The position numbers and the translations under genes are program-made. Positions 22,901 to 32,438 of a stretch of 64,000 nucleotides of DNA are shown in pieces. The stretch comes from Nitzschia sp. pyKryTriq1 (Eukaryota > Bacillariophyta > Bacillariophyceae > Bacillariales > Bacillariaceae), in the NCBI GenBank assembly GCA_956465555.1, contig OY101121.1, positions 2,132,722 through 2,196,721 on the forward strand, in the 5' to 3' direction. The notes under the pieces are model-generated. The model worked only from the letters and a program-made list of their open reading frames with translations. It ran no database searches and was not told the DNA's origin. Numbering within the stretch: position 1 is the first letter of the stretch; each line of letters opens with the position of its first letter.

Positions 22901-23544
22901 TCCTCCCGCTCAAAGTGATCGGCCAATGATGGGCCGTTGTCTGTCGATCGTTTCTTTCCTCGTTTCGATTTCCTCGAGCTCACACTCGCATCATCGTCGC
23001 CATCAACCGATGATTTTTTCTTTCCACCTCGTTTTGATTTTTTGGAGCTGACGCTGACGTCGTCTTCACCTTCGCCCACCGTGCTCGAACTCGACGATTT
23101 CTTTTTCTTGCGAGGTGATTTGCTGCTGCCATCTTTGGTAGACTTTGTGCTTTTCGTGCTTTTCGTCGACCGAGCCGACACCAGCGACATATCGTCGTCC
23201 TCGGCACCATCCTTGCTCCCACTACTACTTTTCTTCTTTTTCTTCTTCTTGATGCCAGTCAAGTCGTCGACACCACTGGACAATGAGGATTTGGACTTTT
23301 TCTTTTCCTTTTCTTTTTCCTTACCGGTACTATCCTTTGACTTTTTCTTGATTTTCTTTGGAGAAAATAACGAGCCCCCTTCATGACCATCGTTCAAGGG
23401 CATATGGCCCGACGCTTCCAAGAATTCATCTCCCGATTGATCGTCGTCTACTTTGTTTCGGGACGACGTCTCATTTGTTTTGACAATTTTGTTCTTTGGA
23501 GATTTCAGCTCATCTTCGACTGTGTCTTTTATTTTCTTCCCCAT
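19972..23544 (-). CDS. Very long coiled-coil protein with Lys/Ser head and acidic tail
   Basis: An uninterrupted frame of 1190 residues starts MGKKIKDTVEDELKSPKNKI. Residues 1-210 are blocks of Lys and Ser/Thr (KKKKKKSSSGS, STKSTKSTKS), likely phosphorylated and possibly nucleic-acid or filament binding. About 235-920 is almost continuous heptad-repeat coiled coil rich in Glu, Leu, Lys and Gln. About 960-1190 is acidic and disordered with a short basic/aromatic insert (KRGSIWNAFLSPFGGSKK). The composition suits a cytoskeletal, centriolar or Golgi tether protein. No family-defining motif is present and I do not recognise the gene. Absence of introns over 3.5 kb contrasts with its neighbours. 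Confidence 0.75.
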   Translation of the reverse strand: MGKKIKDTVEDELKSPKNKIVKTNETSSRNKVDDDQSGDEFLEASGHMPLNDGHEGGSLFSPKKIKKKSKDSTGKEKEKEKKKSKSSLSSGVDDLTGIKKKKKKKSSSGSKDGAEDDDMSLVSARSTKSTKSTKSTKDGSSKSPRKKKKSSSSSTVGEGEDDVSVSSKKSKRGGKKKSSVDGDDDASVSSRKSKRGKKRSTDNGPSLADHFEREESTTGVGVAAAYSGHHRKSRDYDDDDATDLLAENEALQAETATLRQQLKEALATRATETPSTDMVKLQVDLKRYEMEVKELHAEVGEYEDAVLEKDSLIKKLTEAVDSQLDKVEYLELKLQRAEEEFIKMEDELKDMEDEILALRADQDPDADPRDHRTRASSSPRNGADELSQGSNHSSASIKEVADDMQRRLADEKIKRLDLREMELEDREAELYHREQNMLDREREILDLDERLAMQTAALEEREHVLDMRIQDLEDKVREQEESNQSNQVQAGGGDNEELRQLQARVEELSQEKEDIEWSLTEKKNEVDDAKELIADLKTRVQEYQVEIAELKEDNDLLRRAETDRNINRQEQHDLVIQSIHEGNKKQIQELYEENRKLQTECTVLQEQNEILKKSIPDDNVDPKDHAMAGLQNEIAGLREKIVQKERDAKSQRDEIQRLKIEHEENKIELKDLDTEIINLSHQLKDTKATTSKKMQQKDETISFMQNEMVRIMKEKAEVDRKLSEKELELKDPTAAPRKANKSPEEDLEELAKIQAYNDQLTALDTENRELQEKLDQALYESQLQLKGKDAKILEVEAEIADLNWEIKARKEADYVSLLKDRKERKKELETTKKELKKSEVRVADLERELLQLRQNQEDLEKDVGELNKSLMSRDSGDYVSGLKRQIRSLKEHNMTLERKIEIEALNSVDIMDKKDQKITSLEQEVRELKNPAQAAAQAAVRGMLKFASQRIPKASSETSTGVDAEKVDPTPESESKEPGAETKDSVSAERRVSISEPPPTPKRGSIWNAFLSPFGGSKKNVDSAPLVGQLMTDEDDTPPATPSKDEQPAVEIDELESELKEIEEEASAQAADKQESVDRSADDQEPIEQAAGKEGCADIDAGEQKADGQQAGDDEEGSVDRDPKAESDNASEDEDGLVETVSLKGGEEDEANDGDDNHHDDDSLEQAEDIDTDDDVDLTASDDEETVGDI

Positions 23545-24105
23545 GGTGCTGGCGTCAATATAAAAATCACACTCTGCGATAGAATAATAAAAATTATAAT
23601 ACAGCGGTTCGCTCTCTCCTTGTTTTGTAATATTCCTCTACCCTGCACGTCGGCGTAAGGAGGCCAACAATGAGAGGTCAGTGAAGATTCCAAAAGGAAC
23701 ACTACACAAAGTGGCCACGAGATCGTGTTGTGCTCCTGAACGAAGGAAGGAGGAACAGAAGATAAAATTCGAGTGCCTTGTAGTCTGACACATGATTTTT
23801 GTCGGATTTTTGCCAACAGCAAAAAGTCATTCCCGCGATACGCGGTTTTCGGTCATTTTGTCGGCGGCAAGATTGCCGTCGCGTCGAGGTCGAGGGTGAC
23901 CGCGGTGGAGCCGGCGCGCATCTCGTGACTGAATGACTCAGTCGACTCCTCCTCCGCCTCGGGATCAGGACGAATGATAACCGCGAAGAAAATCATCATC
24001 ATCATCAATCGATCCAATCATTAATTTCTATGTTATTAGTTCTAGAGAGAGGAGGTGAATGCGAGAGCTATCTCACCTTTACTAGTAGTAGACTTTAAGT
24101 GTTGT
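23545..24105. other. Intergenic region between the coiled-coil gene start and HSF stop
   Basis: No gene seen. An ATC repeat lies near 23992-24009 and a CTAGAGAGAGG patch near 24041. It presumably contains the promoter of the coiled-coil gene (-) and the 3' UTR of the HSF gene (-). Confidence 0.4.
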
Positions 24106-26425
24106 CTATTCATTTTCTCCATGCAGCCGCTCATCTTTCTTCTTCAATTTCTTATTGGAACGCATTACGATTTCATCATCCGAGGACGATGAGGAATCAC
24201 TGATGTTGTCGTTGTCGTCGTCCTCCCCTTTTGGTGAGCCGACTTTTCTTTTCTTCTTGCTGAGAAGCCCTTTTAATTCCTCCTCTTCTTTTATCTCTTC
24301 GATCGACGGGACGACTTTCTTTTTCTTCTTTTCGAGAAGCCTTCTAACTTCCTCTTCTTCCTCCTGAAAAGACTTTATCTCTTCGAGGGATTTCTTTGGG
24401 TGGGTGCCGACAAACGCCCCGGCACAATTCTTGGATGCTCCAATCCGGACCATCGAGAGGCATTTTTCGGGGCTGTCTCGAATAAAATGTGCGTGCATAT
24501 ACACAGAGCTGGTTTTCTCTTTATCCTGGCTTCGTTGAAAGCCCCATCCGTTGACTTTCGTAGGAAGTAGTTCGAGATTCAGACAACGACAAGGTGAAAA
24601 AAGAGAAGTTCGACAAAAAGCAAACAAGTAACAGGGAGTGTCGTCAACAGCCACAGGACCTGAAGTGCGATAACATAGCACAGTCCCTACATAGCACAGT
24701 CCCTCCTGTAATTAACTTTTCGTTCTCGTCCTTTGCTGCTGATTATTACTTACCTTGGCGCATGAAACTAGAATATTTGGAGTGTCGAAAATGGCGAGGA
24801 ATAACATCCCTCTCAAATTCGTACTGCTTTTTGATTTTCCAGCTTTTCCCTCCCGGAAGCCAGGAGATATAATCCTGATAGGCATCCTTGGACAAGATGA
24901 GGTGAAGCTTGATTGGGAAGGGAGCTTCTTTGGTGCCACCAGCACTGTATTGATCGACAAGCCTGTCAACGGCAGCCTTCCATCTATCTGAAAGTCGGTC
25001 TTCCTCCTCCTTGGGAGCAACAAGAACAGGCAGAGGAGCACTAGCAGGAGGAGAAGGTAGACAGCGATGCTCACGACCAGCAGCAGCAGCAACTCCTCTT
25101 GTAACTTGCTGGCGGTCGGAATAGTAACCCGACGCCGCAACGAGTTCATATTCCTGCTGCGGGGTGAGGCGAGGAATTGAAGCTCGTTGTCTCCTTTCTC
25201 GTTCCTCCTCACCACTATCAGCTCCCAATAAGAAGGGGGGTCCTCTTCCAGCAATGGCTGCAGCTCGTGGATCCACTCCACCTGCGATTGCTGATAGAGT
25301 GCCACGGACAGCAGCAACTCTAGCCGCGGCTCTCAAAAAGTCAACCTCTGCCGCCAGCCGAGCCTGTTGAAGCGAGGCGGAGAAAAGAGCAGTATGGGTG
25401 CCTCTGGTACTAGGATGCAGCAGACCTGCTTCAAGAAATGACGGTGGTGGTAGTACTCCGTAGGGGTCTTGAGTGCTGGCATGTGGAGTGGCGAGGATTC
25501 GAGGGGCGTTTGCCGCTCCTCCTCTTCTGCCATGAAGGATACTTGAAGCGAGTTCATCGTTACGATGTTGTTGTTGGAGGACCAAAGAAGCATCGTAAGG
25601 TTGCCCATGGTGATCTGCTGCTGGCGGACGAGGACGGCCTCCGCGTATTCGTTCCATAGCATCCATATCAGATAATACAAACTGTGGACGTGCTGGTCGT
25701 TCTCCGGCTTTGCCCTCCTCGTAGGCGAGGCCTCTTTCGGCACCCAATTCTCTTCTTCCATCGAGAAACACCGCCCCTGGCCGCGAGCCGCGATCCGAAG
25801 CAAGCTGCACCGCCCGATGTGAAGTTCTGCTGCAACACATTTCAGACTCTGTTTCACCCCTTCTGGTGGGATTGTCGCCACTATCATCGCCCCCCGTCCT
25901 GGGTCGCTCTTCATACGTTCTTCGAAGTAGGAACGGCGGGTCAGAGGTAGTGTGGTGCTGGTGGTGGGAATGCTGACGATGCTGGTGCTGCTGTTGGCTC
26001 GCCCCCCAACCTCTCTGCATCATTATCAGCTGCTCCTCTTCCGCTTTGCTGAGATATCGATCGGGAGCACGACCATATGCAAGTCTAGCATAGTAATCTT
26101 CCTCTACGTCGCGCTGCGTGTGCGGTAGCCTTCCTCTTGGTGGTACCACTGCTGCTGCTCCTCCTGGCGAGCGTCCCCGTCCACTGCTCGTTCTAGTAGC
26201 ATTGGCGATAAATGAGGACGATGCCATTCCCTTGTTATCCAGAGAAGAAAGGTCCTTCTTCTTAGTCTTCTTTCCACCGTGAACAAAGGATGCTTCAGCT
26301 TCGAAACGAGGTGCGGAGCTCTTCGGTTTGTGCACCTGGTCCATGTCGTCAGCACCAAGGCGGCCCGATGACATACTCGTAGGAAGAAGAGATCGGTACA
26401 GTGCCGGTTCTTGGAGAATAACCAT
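24106..26425 (-). CDS. HSF: Heat-shock factor with a near-C-terminal DNA-binding domain
   Basis: Two exons (26425-24754, 24554-24106) join in phase 1 to 706 residues. The intron splits the DNA-binding domain: exon 1 ends SKYSSFMRQ and exon 2 begins VNGWGFQRSQD. Together these give the HSF signature, preceded by DYISWLPGGKSWKIKK and FERDVIPRHFRH. The domain spans about residues 500-596. HSFs bind inverted nGAAn units as trimers. Here about 500 residues of disordered Gln/His/Arg/Pro-rich sequence precede the domain, whereas most HSFs carry it at the N-terminus. After it come acidic/lysine-rich helical segments that may serve as a trimerisation region, and repeated KKKK-K-V patches that may be nuclear signals. 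Diatoms have large HSF families. The regulon cannot be read from here. Confidence 0.85.
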
Positions 26426-28538
26426 TCAGGATGGTGTTGATGATGATCAAACCGTATAGCGGGCGTTTGCCTGCTCGCCTTTCGCACTGCCCGGAGCAAG
26501 GAGGATTACTGGTTGAACAATGATCAATGATGTTAATGTATGGTTTCGTTTTCAATTTGCTGTTGCTGTACCCCCCGCCTCCTATTTTCCTACGAAGTAC
26601 CGTACCGGTACTGTATAAGAATAAGGGACTGGAGAGCTGACAGACGACGACTCCTCGTAAATAATAATAATATGTTTGCTCTTCTTCTTGAGGGCGTTGG
26701 CGAGTATTATTTATCCCGTACTGATATTTTTAAAAAGAATACATCATGATGCCGAGCGAGCGACAGAAAACAGAAAAGTTTAGTTGCATAATGCAGGATG
26801 CGAGAACCCAAGTACAGGTAATCGTATGTACCAGGTACATAACGTGCTGCGCGAACACTAAAAAAAATTGATGTCGAATTATGGGTTTAAAAAACACGTC
26901 ATGTCGGGAGAAGATGGCCTTGTTTTATTAAATAAGGTTCTCATTTTCTCTCTCCACCTCTCTCATAGAGGGCTATATCATTTTATCAAAATTCGGAAGA
27001 ACAAAGAATAATATATGCCATGCTCTTTTGGAATTATCGACAGTATAAGCCTTCCATTATCATGATTAATTATGTCGTTTTCGCTCTTTTCTCAAGAGAA
27101 GGCAATATCAAGTTCGCTTTTTTAGTTGCAGTTATTTAACGGACTGCACTTTATTTCTGAAGTTGTTTTCTGGCGGGGCTGGCGGACGGGATTGTACTGT
27201 ACCTGGTACACTTGTACGGGGTAGAAACGAGTGATATCCATACCTGGTACTTGGTACCGTACAGTACCAGCACACGCCGGTACAGTACCAGTACACAAGC
27301 GGTACCGGTAACAGTACCGGTTGTTGTACCCGTACCGGTTTACGCGTACGAGACTGCTTGCATCTGCATGCATCCGGTACTACCGCGACCAAAAAAATTA
27401 GCGATGCTGGACGGGAGCCTCTCTGTGGAGCGCGCGGCCGAGGTTTAAGTGTGGACGGGTGAAGGACAGACCGGGACAGTTGGCGACGGAATAATCGGGC
27501 GACAAAAATATTTATAAATCTTGAATGTCACACAAAGGCGCTGCATTCGCCGAAGAATAGGAATGCGGAATCTTGATAGAATTATTGAAAATTTTCATTA
27601 CAATGAAAATTTTCAGGGTTTTCTATCATCTTTCAATTGTAGGCTAGCTCTCTAGTAGAGGGTCGATTTCTCGTGGTTTTTGTGTACTGCTAATTAATGA
27701 CGCAAATTGACGGCCAAAAATTGGGGCGTCACTTCTGGGCTTCCACAAGGCTAATTTGAAAAATGTCAAAACCTAGCGACACGGGGGAACGAAAAGAACC
27801 CCTCATTTTAATTAATAAAGCAAAACTAGGGGGAGGGGCGGCTGTGGCGATACTTATTGGACGACATAGAGGCGTCATCAGGATTTTGCGCCCTGCATTT
27901 GGGAAGTTGATGAGTAGTTCTTTGTGATCACATACTTTGTCACGATTTTTCATCATCGTTCTCGTGATGGTATTGATATACTAGTACTCTGCCGTATAAA
28001 ATATTTGTCGCACACATGACTGAATTCCGGATGGTGCTTAAGTACTGCGCTCTCTGGCAGCACGCTAGCCACTCTGCGATTGGTGAAAGAAGATGAACGA
28101 CAGGAATGAACATACACCTAATTACTCAAAATTCTGGAGCCGAATTTCAGTGATACAAATTTGTCTCATAACCGAAAAGTGCACCTTTGTTAATTACAGC
28201 AATCAATTCATTTCGTCACGAGGATTCTGGCAATATATGACATCGATAGTCTCCGACCACGAGAACAAAAAGAAACTAAATCTGTCCGTCAGTATTTAGC
28301 AGGGAGCCGGTATTTTACGCGTTGGAAGATTGTCTTCGCGTGCAAATGCGCGTATTTTTCTATCATACGTACTGTAACATCGAACATCGAACAGCGAGCG
28401 CGAGAGCAAAACCATGCTGCGGTGCGCTTCATCGTGATGAAATATTTTAGAAGACAGTCGTAGAGGAAGTTCAATAGCGGGTATTAGTTGGCAGTTGGTT
28501 GTCTCCACAACAAATCGCAATTTTAAATTAAATTCATC
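26426..28538. other. Gene-free region: GTAC/TACCGGTA island and a large hairpin
   Basis: I find no gene in about 2.1 kb. From about 27190 to 27370 the sequence is packed with GTACCGGTAC, GTACAGTACC and TACCTGGTAC words on both strands. An imperfect inverted repeat lies at 27574-27628. The right end should include the promoter of the small complex I-like gene. Confidence 0.5.
27574..27628. repeat. Inverted repeat, 14 bp perfect inner stem plus 8 bp outer stem
   Basis: The arm TGAAAATTTTCATT at 27586-27599 pairs perfectly with 27602-27615 across a 2-nt gap. TGATAGAA at 27574-27581 pairs with TTCTATCA at 27621-27628, separated from the inner stem by a 4/5-nt internal loop. It lies far from any gene start or stop that I can see. 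Confidence 0.85.
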
Positions 28539-29044
28539 ATGGGTGACGGTGGTTGGTTTTACGTTCCAAAGGTTAGTCCACTTGGAAGGCAACAGGAAGC
28601 AATCGCTCACTTTGCCGCGAACGATTTTTTGGCTCGGAAGACGCGAAAGACAGGCTGACGACGACTATCCGAAGGAGTTTTGCTGAAAGTGTCCGCTTGT
28701 GAACTGCTGCAAGTGCTTGATCAGAAGATGATATGTCGTTCGTATGGGGGGATGTCATGCATGGACTGTTACATTATTTGTATCCAAAACTCACTTGTTT
28801 GTTTTTGGCGTGTTCGCATTCAACAATGATTTATTAGGTTTGGACTCCGTATGGAGGTTGGTGGGCCAATCCGCCCAAGTGGCAGCGCAACACGGGTATG
28901 GCCGGAGTCGGAATTTTTGTGATTGCTACCATGCTGTTCCGAGTATCCGCTGAGCGGGAACGAAGACCTGTGGCTCCGTACAAACACATTCCCTCGCAAA
29001 TGTGGGCCAAGCACGCTAAAATTGATGACCCCAGTCTCCAGTAA
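28539..29044 (+). CDS. Small single-helix protein, probable mitochondrial complex I accessory subunit
   Basis: Two exons, 28539-28571 and 28838-29044, join in phase 0 to 79 residues, starting MGDGGWFYVPKVWTPYGGWW. The first exon is only 11 codons, so the gene is easily missed. One membrane helix (GMAGVGIFVIATMLFRV) is preceded by PPKWQRNT and followed by ERRPVAPYKHIPSQMWAKH. That W-R-N-T, helix, RP...P-I-P-S-Q-x-W arrangement resembles the small plant complex I subunit of the At2g42310 type, as I recall it. If right, it sits in the inner mitochondrial membrane arm of NADH dehydrogenase. No separate presequence is visible, as is usual for such subunits. The splice sites are GTTAGT and TTATTAG. 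Confidence 0.6.
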
Positions 29045-29582
29045 AGATTGCGATATTTTAGTTTGGAAACGCCACGGAAAGCCAATTGATGGGTTATGTG
29101 ATTCCTCAAGAACTGTAATTCGTTTTCCCATTGATCAGGGCCATGATCCTTTGGAATTATTGGCAGTGCCAGGGAAGCGGTGCACGTAACGTGTTATAAT
29201 ATTTATAGCAACAATCGTACTGCAGTACATACTTTTCTAATTTTGTACCCGTACTTTGCGTCGTTTTATTGTTAGCACTATGTATGATATTGGCTTGCCC
29301 CAAACGAGCAACTCGTCTCGCACCCAGTAAGCTGTAAGCTGGCTTGGTTTCTTTCTATCAGTAGACTTGTAGTTCTATTTTAGTGTTGTGCCGTACCATT
29401 CACCGCTATGATATTATACTCAGATATAAATTGGGATTCGTATACTAGTGTAGGAGAAGGGAATGTCTACTGTAGTTAGAAAGTAACTCACCGCTCTATC
29501 TTCTTGCATCCATTGAAAGCGCATCTCATCTCTAGTCGACCACTTCATACTTTCCAGCACTTTTAGTATATTTTTTCGAGAT
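29045..29582. other. Convergent intergenic region
   Basis: This lies between the stop of the small complex I-like gene (+) and that of the mitochondrial single-helix gene (-). No gene seen. A GTAC-rich patch lies near 29216-29255. Confidence 0.4.
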
Positions 29583-30242
29583 CTAAAATCCAAATCTCCA
29601 CCACGGCTTCTTCTTCTTGGGTGCGTCTTCACTACCAGCACTTCCATTTTGAAAAAGTTTTCGATTGGCTTCTTCTTCGAGTTCCGCAATCTCGGCGGGC
29701 GCCGCGACAGCCAATTCCACATTGCCCGCGCCGAGACGACGATGATTCGTCATGCCACTTTCCAAAGCTGCCACTTCTTCCGGAGTCATTCGTTCCGCCT
29801 TTTGAATTGCTCGATACTCCTTGGCTTCTTGGGCTTCAGCCTTTAATTGGGCCAATGGATCGGCTTGAACATCCCCGTTGGCATCTTTCCACGCATCAGC
29901 GCGTCCGACAGCATTCATGGAATACGTAAAGACAAATCCACAAAACCCAAAGAGAGCCGCTGCGAGGGCAATATTGGCCAATATTGTTTGCGAATCCGTT
30001 TGCGTGACTTCCACTCCTTCCGAATTCAAAGTACCAGATGATTTCCAACGACGTCCCAGTACTTGTACGGCGCTGCTGCGAGGGGCCGCTGCTGCGGATT
30101 GCTGCTCTCCTACTGCTCGGAGGAGGATCCTGGACGATCCTCGGACGCAGGTGGTGGTGGAAATCCTCCTGCTGGATTGTTTGGAAGAACATATGGCGAC
30201 GGCCCGTCGCATGGCTACTTTGGAAGCCATAGAAGTGGACAT
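29583..30242 (-). CDS. Mitochondrial single-helix membrane protein
   Basis: This single exon encodes 219 residues. The first 65 residues are rich in Arg, Ser and Ala and lack acidic residues until Glu45 (MASKVAMRRAVAICSSK and SSRRISTTT), a typical mitochondrial presequence, with a processing-like site near GRRWKSS. One helix follows (ILANIALAAALFGFCGFVFT), then YSMNAVGRADAW. The C-terminal 100 residues are charged and helical and end in KKKKPWWRFGF. The helix plus short following segment recalls cytochrome oxidase assembly factor 3 (COA3)-type proteins, but that is weak. It faces the selenoprotein T gene divergently. Confidence 0.6.
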   Translation of the reverse strand: MSTSMASKVAMRRAVAICSSKQSSRRISTTTCVRGSSRILLRAVGEQQSAAAAPRSSAVQVLGRRWKSSGTLNSEGVEVTQTDSQTILANIALAAALFGFCGFVFTYSMNAVGRADAWKDANGDVQADPLAQLKAEAQEAKEYRAIQKAERMTPEEVAALESGMTNHRRLGAGNVELAVAAPAEIAELEEEANRKLFQNGSAGSEDAPKKKKPWWRFGF

Positions 30243-30699
30243 TTTGTATTTGTAGTCGCTACACTCTAGACTTTGTGGGTAAGGGGACTATGTCACGAGG
30301 AACTTACACATCATTGTCGTCGATCGTAAAAAGACAACAAAGCTTATTTCTCGCGAGAGGGATGAGGGATCGGTGGTTGCGTGCATCGCTGGCACGGACG
30401 AACGTTCACGTATACCTGGTACAAAGTCCTTCGCATGTAGAATCTACGCACTTTTCCTACTTCTCAAAATAATTATGTCTGGCCGATGTCCGTGTATGTC
30501 GAAGCAAAATTTTAGCTCTTTTTTCCCTCGCGTTCGTTCGTGCTGGAAGAAAAATTACACGGCCAGATCGCGACGCAATGATGCTGCCTTTTCGCGAGTC
30601 GCGAGAATTCGCTTTCCGCTCTCATCATCACATGACAAGTACCGGTAGTGTCTCACTTCACTATTGACTACAACTCTCTACGAGAGTAACAATATCACC
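30243..30699. other. Divergent intergenic region
   Basis: This lies between the starts of the mitochondrial protein (-) and selenoprotein T (+). No gene is seen. TACCTGGTAC near 30413-30422 and TACCGGTAG near 30641-30649 belong to the recurrent intergenic vocabulary. Confidence 0.4.
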
Positions 30700-31573
30700 A
30701 TGTCATTCTTTAATAAACTACGCCTCCACAAGGCGGCAACCATGTTGTTGCTCGTCCTCATCGTGTTGGGTTTCATGTCGTATGTGGCCGCTCAAGACCA
30801 GATGGAAACCGAGGTGAGTTGCATTTTCGAGCATACTGTACTGCATGCACAACGGAAACGAGAGAAAGTGCAAGGCGACGTCTACGAGTACGAGAGACGA
30901 CTTCATCTGAAAGTTTGTCTCTCTCCCTTGATCTCTGATGAGCTGGCTAGAGTCAGTCAGTACGAGTAGGACTGACTCGCCGCCATTCTTTCGAGCTTTG
31001 TTGTGAAGTCGAGTTCTCAACGCATTCCTGCTTGTTTTCCCACGCCTCCTCCTTTAGACCAAGACCATCCCCCGTGGCGTTGATGCCGAATCCGCAGCAG
31101 CAGCACCTCATTCGGTCCACATTTGGTTTTGCGCGAGCTGAGGTTCGAAGCGAAACTTTGTCCAAGTTCGAGAATGGATGCATCAAAACTTCCCCGAACT
31201 TGCCGGCAAGGTAACTGGCGATAACATGCCTCCCCCTCCGCTAGTGGAGCTCCTTCTCAAATTATTGAGCGGAATCCAACTGGCTGGATTGGTGGTGGTG
31301 GTCTTGGGCCGCAATGTGTTTTCGTTGTTGGGACTGAATACGGTGCCCAGTTGGTTTCAAACCATTGAGAAGAATGGAGTCCAATTTGCGATTCTAGTAT
31401 ATTTGCTCTTGCCCCAAATGCTCTCCAAGTATTTGGTGACGGGGGCATTTGAAATCGAATTGGATGGGGAAACTATTTTTTCGAAATTGCAGACGGGACG
31501 ATTGCCCCAATTCGCTGATCTAGTCGATCCTCTGGTGGCGGCGGGGCTCGAGCTTGTCAAGAGAGAAGCCTAA
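30700..31573 (+). CDS. SELENOT: Selenoprotein T (in-frame TGA read as selenocysteine)
   Basis: Two exons, 30700-30813 and 31058-31573, join in phase 0 to 209 residues. The N-terminus MSFFNKLRLHKAATMLLLVL continues into VAAQ, a signal peptide/anchor for the ER. Exon 2 reads HSVHIWFCAS, then TGA at 31139-31141, then GSKRNFVQVREW. This is the C-x-x-U redox motif of the SelT/Rdx thioredoxin-like family (C63, U66), at the right place after the first strand. After the TGA the frame continues for 143 residues with family features: a hydrophobic pair of segments (LAGLVVVVLGRNVFSLLGL and FAILVYLLLPQMLSKYL), then GAFEIELDGETIFSKLQTGR. SelT is an ER oxidoreductase linked to redox and calcium homeostasis. 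Treating the TGA as stop would leave no redox partner, and a candidate SECIS lies downstream. Confidence 0.9.
31139..31141 (+). other. Selenocysteine TGA codon (residue 66)
   Basis: The TGA lies in frame inside the SelT CxxU motif, three codons after the conserved Cys, with homologous coding sequence continuing on its 3' side. Confidence 0.88.
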
Positions 31574-31701
31574 ATATCACTGACTGATCCTATCAGGGAA
31601 AGGAAGGGAAAGGAAGAAGGATACTGGGTGCTTCCTTGAATTGTAGTTGGCAGAGATGTTCTGGTCTAATAGTAGACCGGAGAAAGAATGTCACACCGCG
31701 A

Positions 31702-31769
31702 ATGACAAGAAAGAATGTCGTGGGCGCCTCACTTGAGTGTATTATGCCACGCACCAGACTTTCTTTGAG
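31702..31769 (+). promoter_or_regulatory. Candidate SECIS element in the SelT 3' UTR
   Basis: ATGA at 31702-31705 and TGAG at 31766-31769 can form the non-Watson-Crick quartet (tandem G.A pairs) of a eukaryotic SECIS. Directly inside it AAGAAAG (31707-31713) pairs perfectly with CTTTCTT (31759-31765). AA at 31714-31715 is placed for the conserved apical adenines, and an inner CGTGG/CCACG helix (31719-31723 with 31747-31751) could make a form 2 apex. The element is about 130 nt after the stop at 31573, a normal distance. The helix is a little shorter than usual. Confidence 0.6.
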
Positions 31770-32438
31770 ACTGTGGACGGGACTAGACTTTTCCACTATT
31801 ATTTGGCCATGCCTCTCGGACAATAAACTACCGCAACTGCTGCTATCGTCGGGATAATATGAATGGGAGTTTTGGATGGATTGAAACAGAAGCAAGAAAG
31901 GTTATTGACTGTGGTCGTTTGTGCCCTGTGTCCTGGTCGGAATGACAAAGTCGTGATGTTGGGCAGCACTCCTCCATCATTGTAGGAGTGTTGCTCGCAA
32001 CGACTTTTGAAAAATAATAATTTGATGCAATGACTTAGGACTCCGGGGTATCAAAAGATCGCAAGAGGTTTCTTGGAATGTTTCGATTTCTGATCTATAC
32101 AGGCTCCTCTTGGTATTTCACACCATTGAACAGTTTGCACAATTTTAATGTAACAAACAAATAATGACCTCGAAATAATCATGTACTCGAAAACTCATAG
32201 GCTTACATTGTATGTAATGCTGTTTTGCCTCTGACGAACGTTTCAAAGGTCGAACACGATACCTCAACCTTCCAGCCATGCATGATGGTAGTAGTATACA
32301 GGAGCTGCTTCACGAGGACAAACAAATGGCCACAAAGTAGCGCACTGCCAGTCAAGCCATAATATACTTTCATAGTCGTTCTATGTTGTTGTAGTCTAGT
32401 TATCTTTACGTACGGATGCACAAACTATGCGGCGTTGT
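31770..32438. other. Convergent intergenic region
   Basis: This lies between the selenoprotein T 3' UTR and the stop of the plastid-targeted protein on the minus strand. No gene seen. Confidence 0.4.

Noticed and set aside
27132-27448. Small frames across the GTAC/CCGG island
   Set aside because: They encode Tyr-Arg-Val-Pro runs dictated by the repeated words and have no start context or homology.
31178-31573. Selenoprotein T annotated as a 131-residue protein starting at MHQNFPEL
   Set aside because: That start lies just after the redox motif. The true frame reads through TGA and has a spliced signal-peptide exon.
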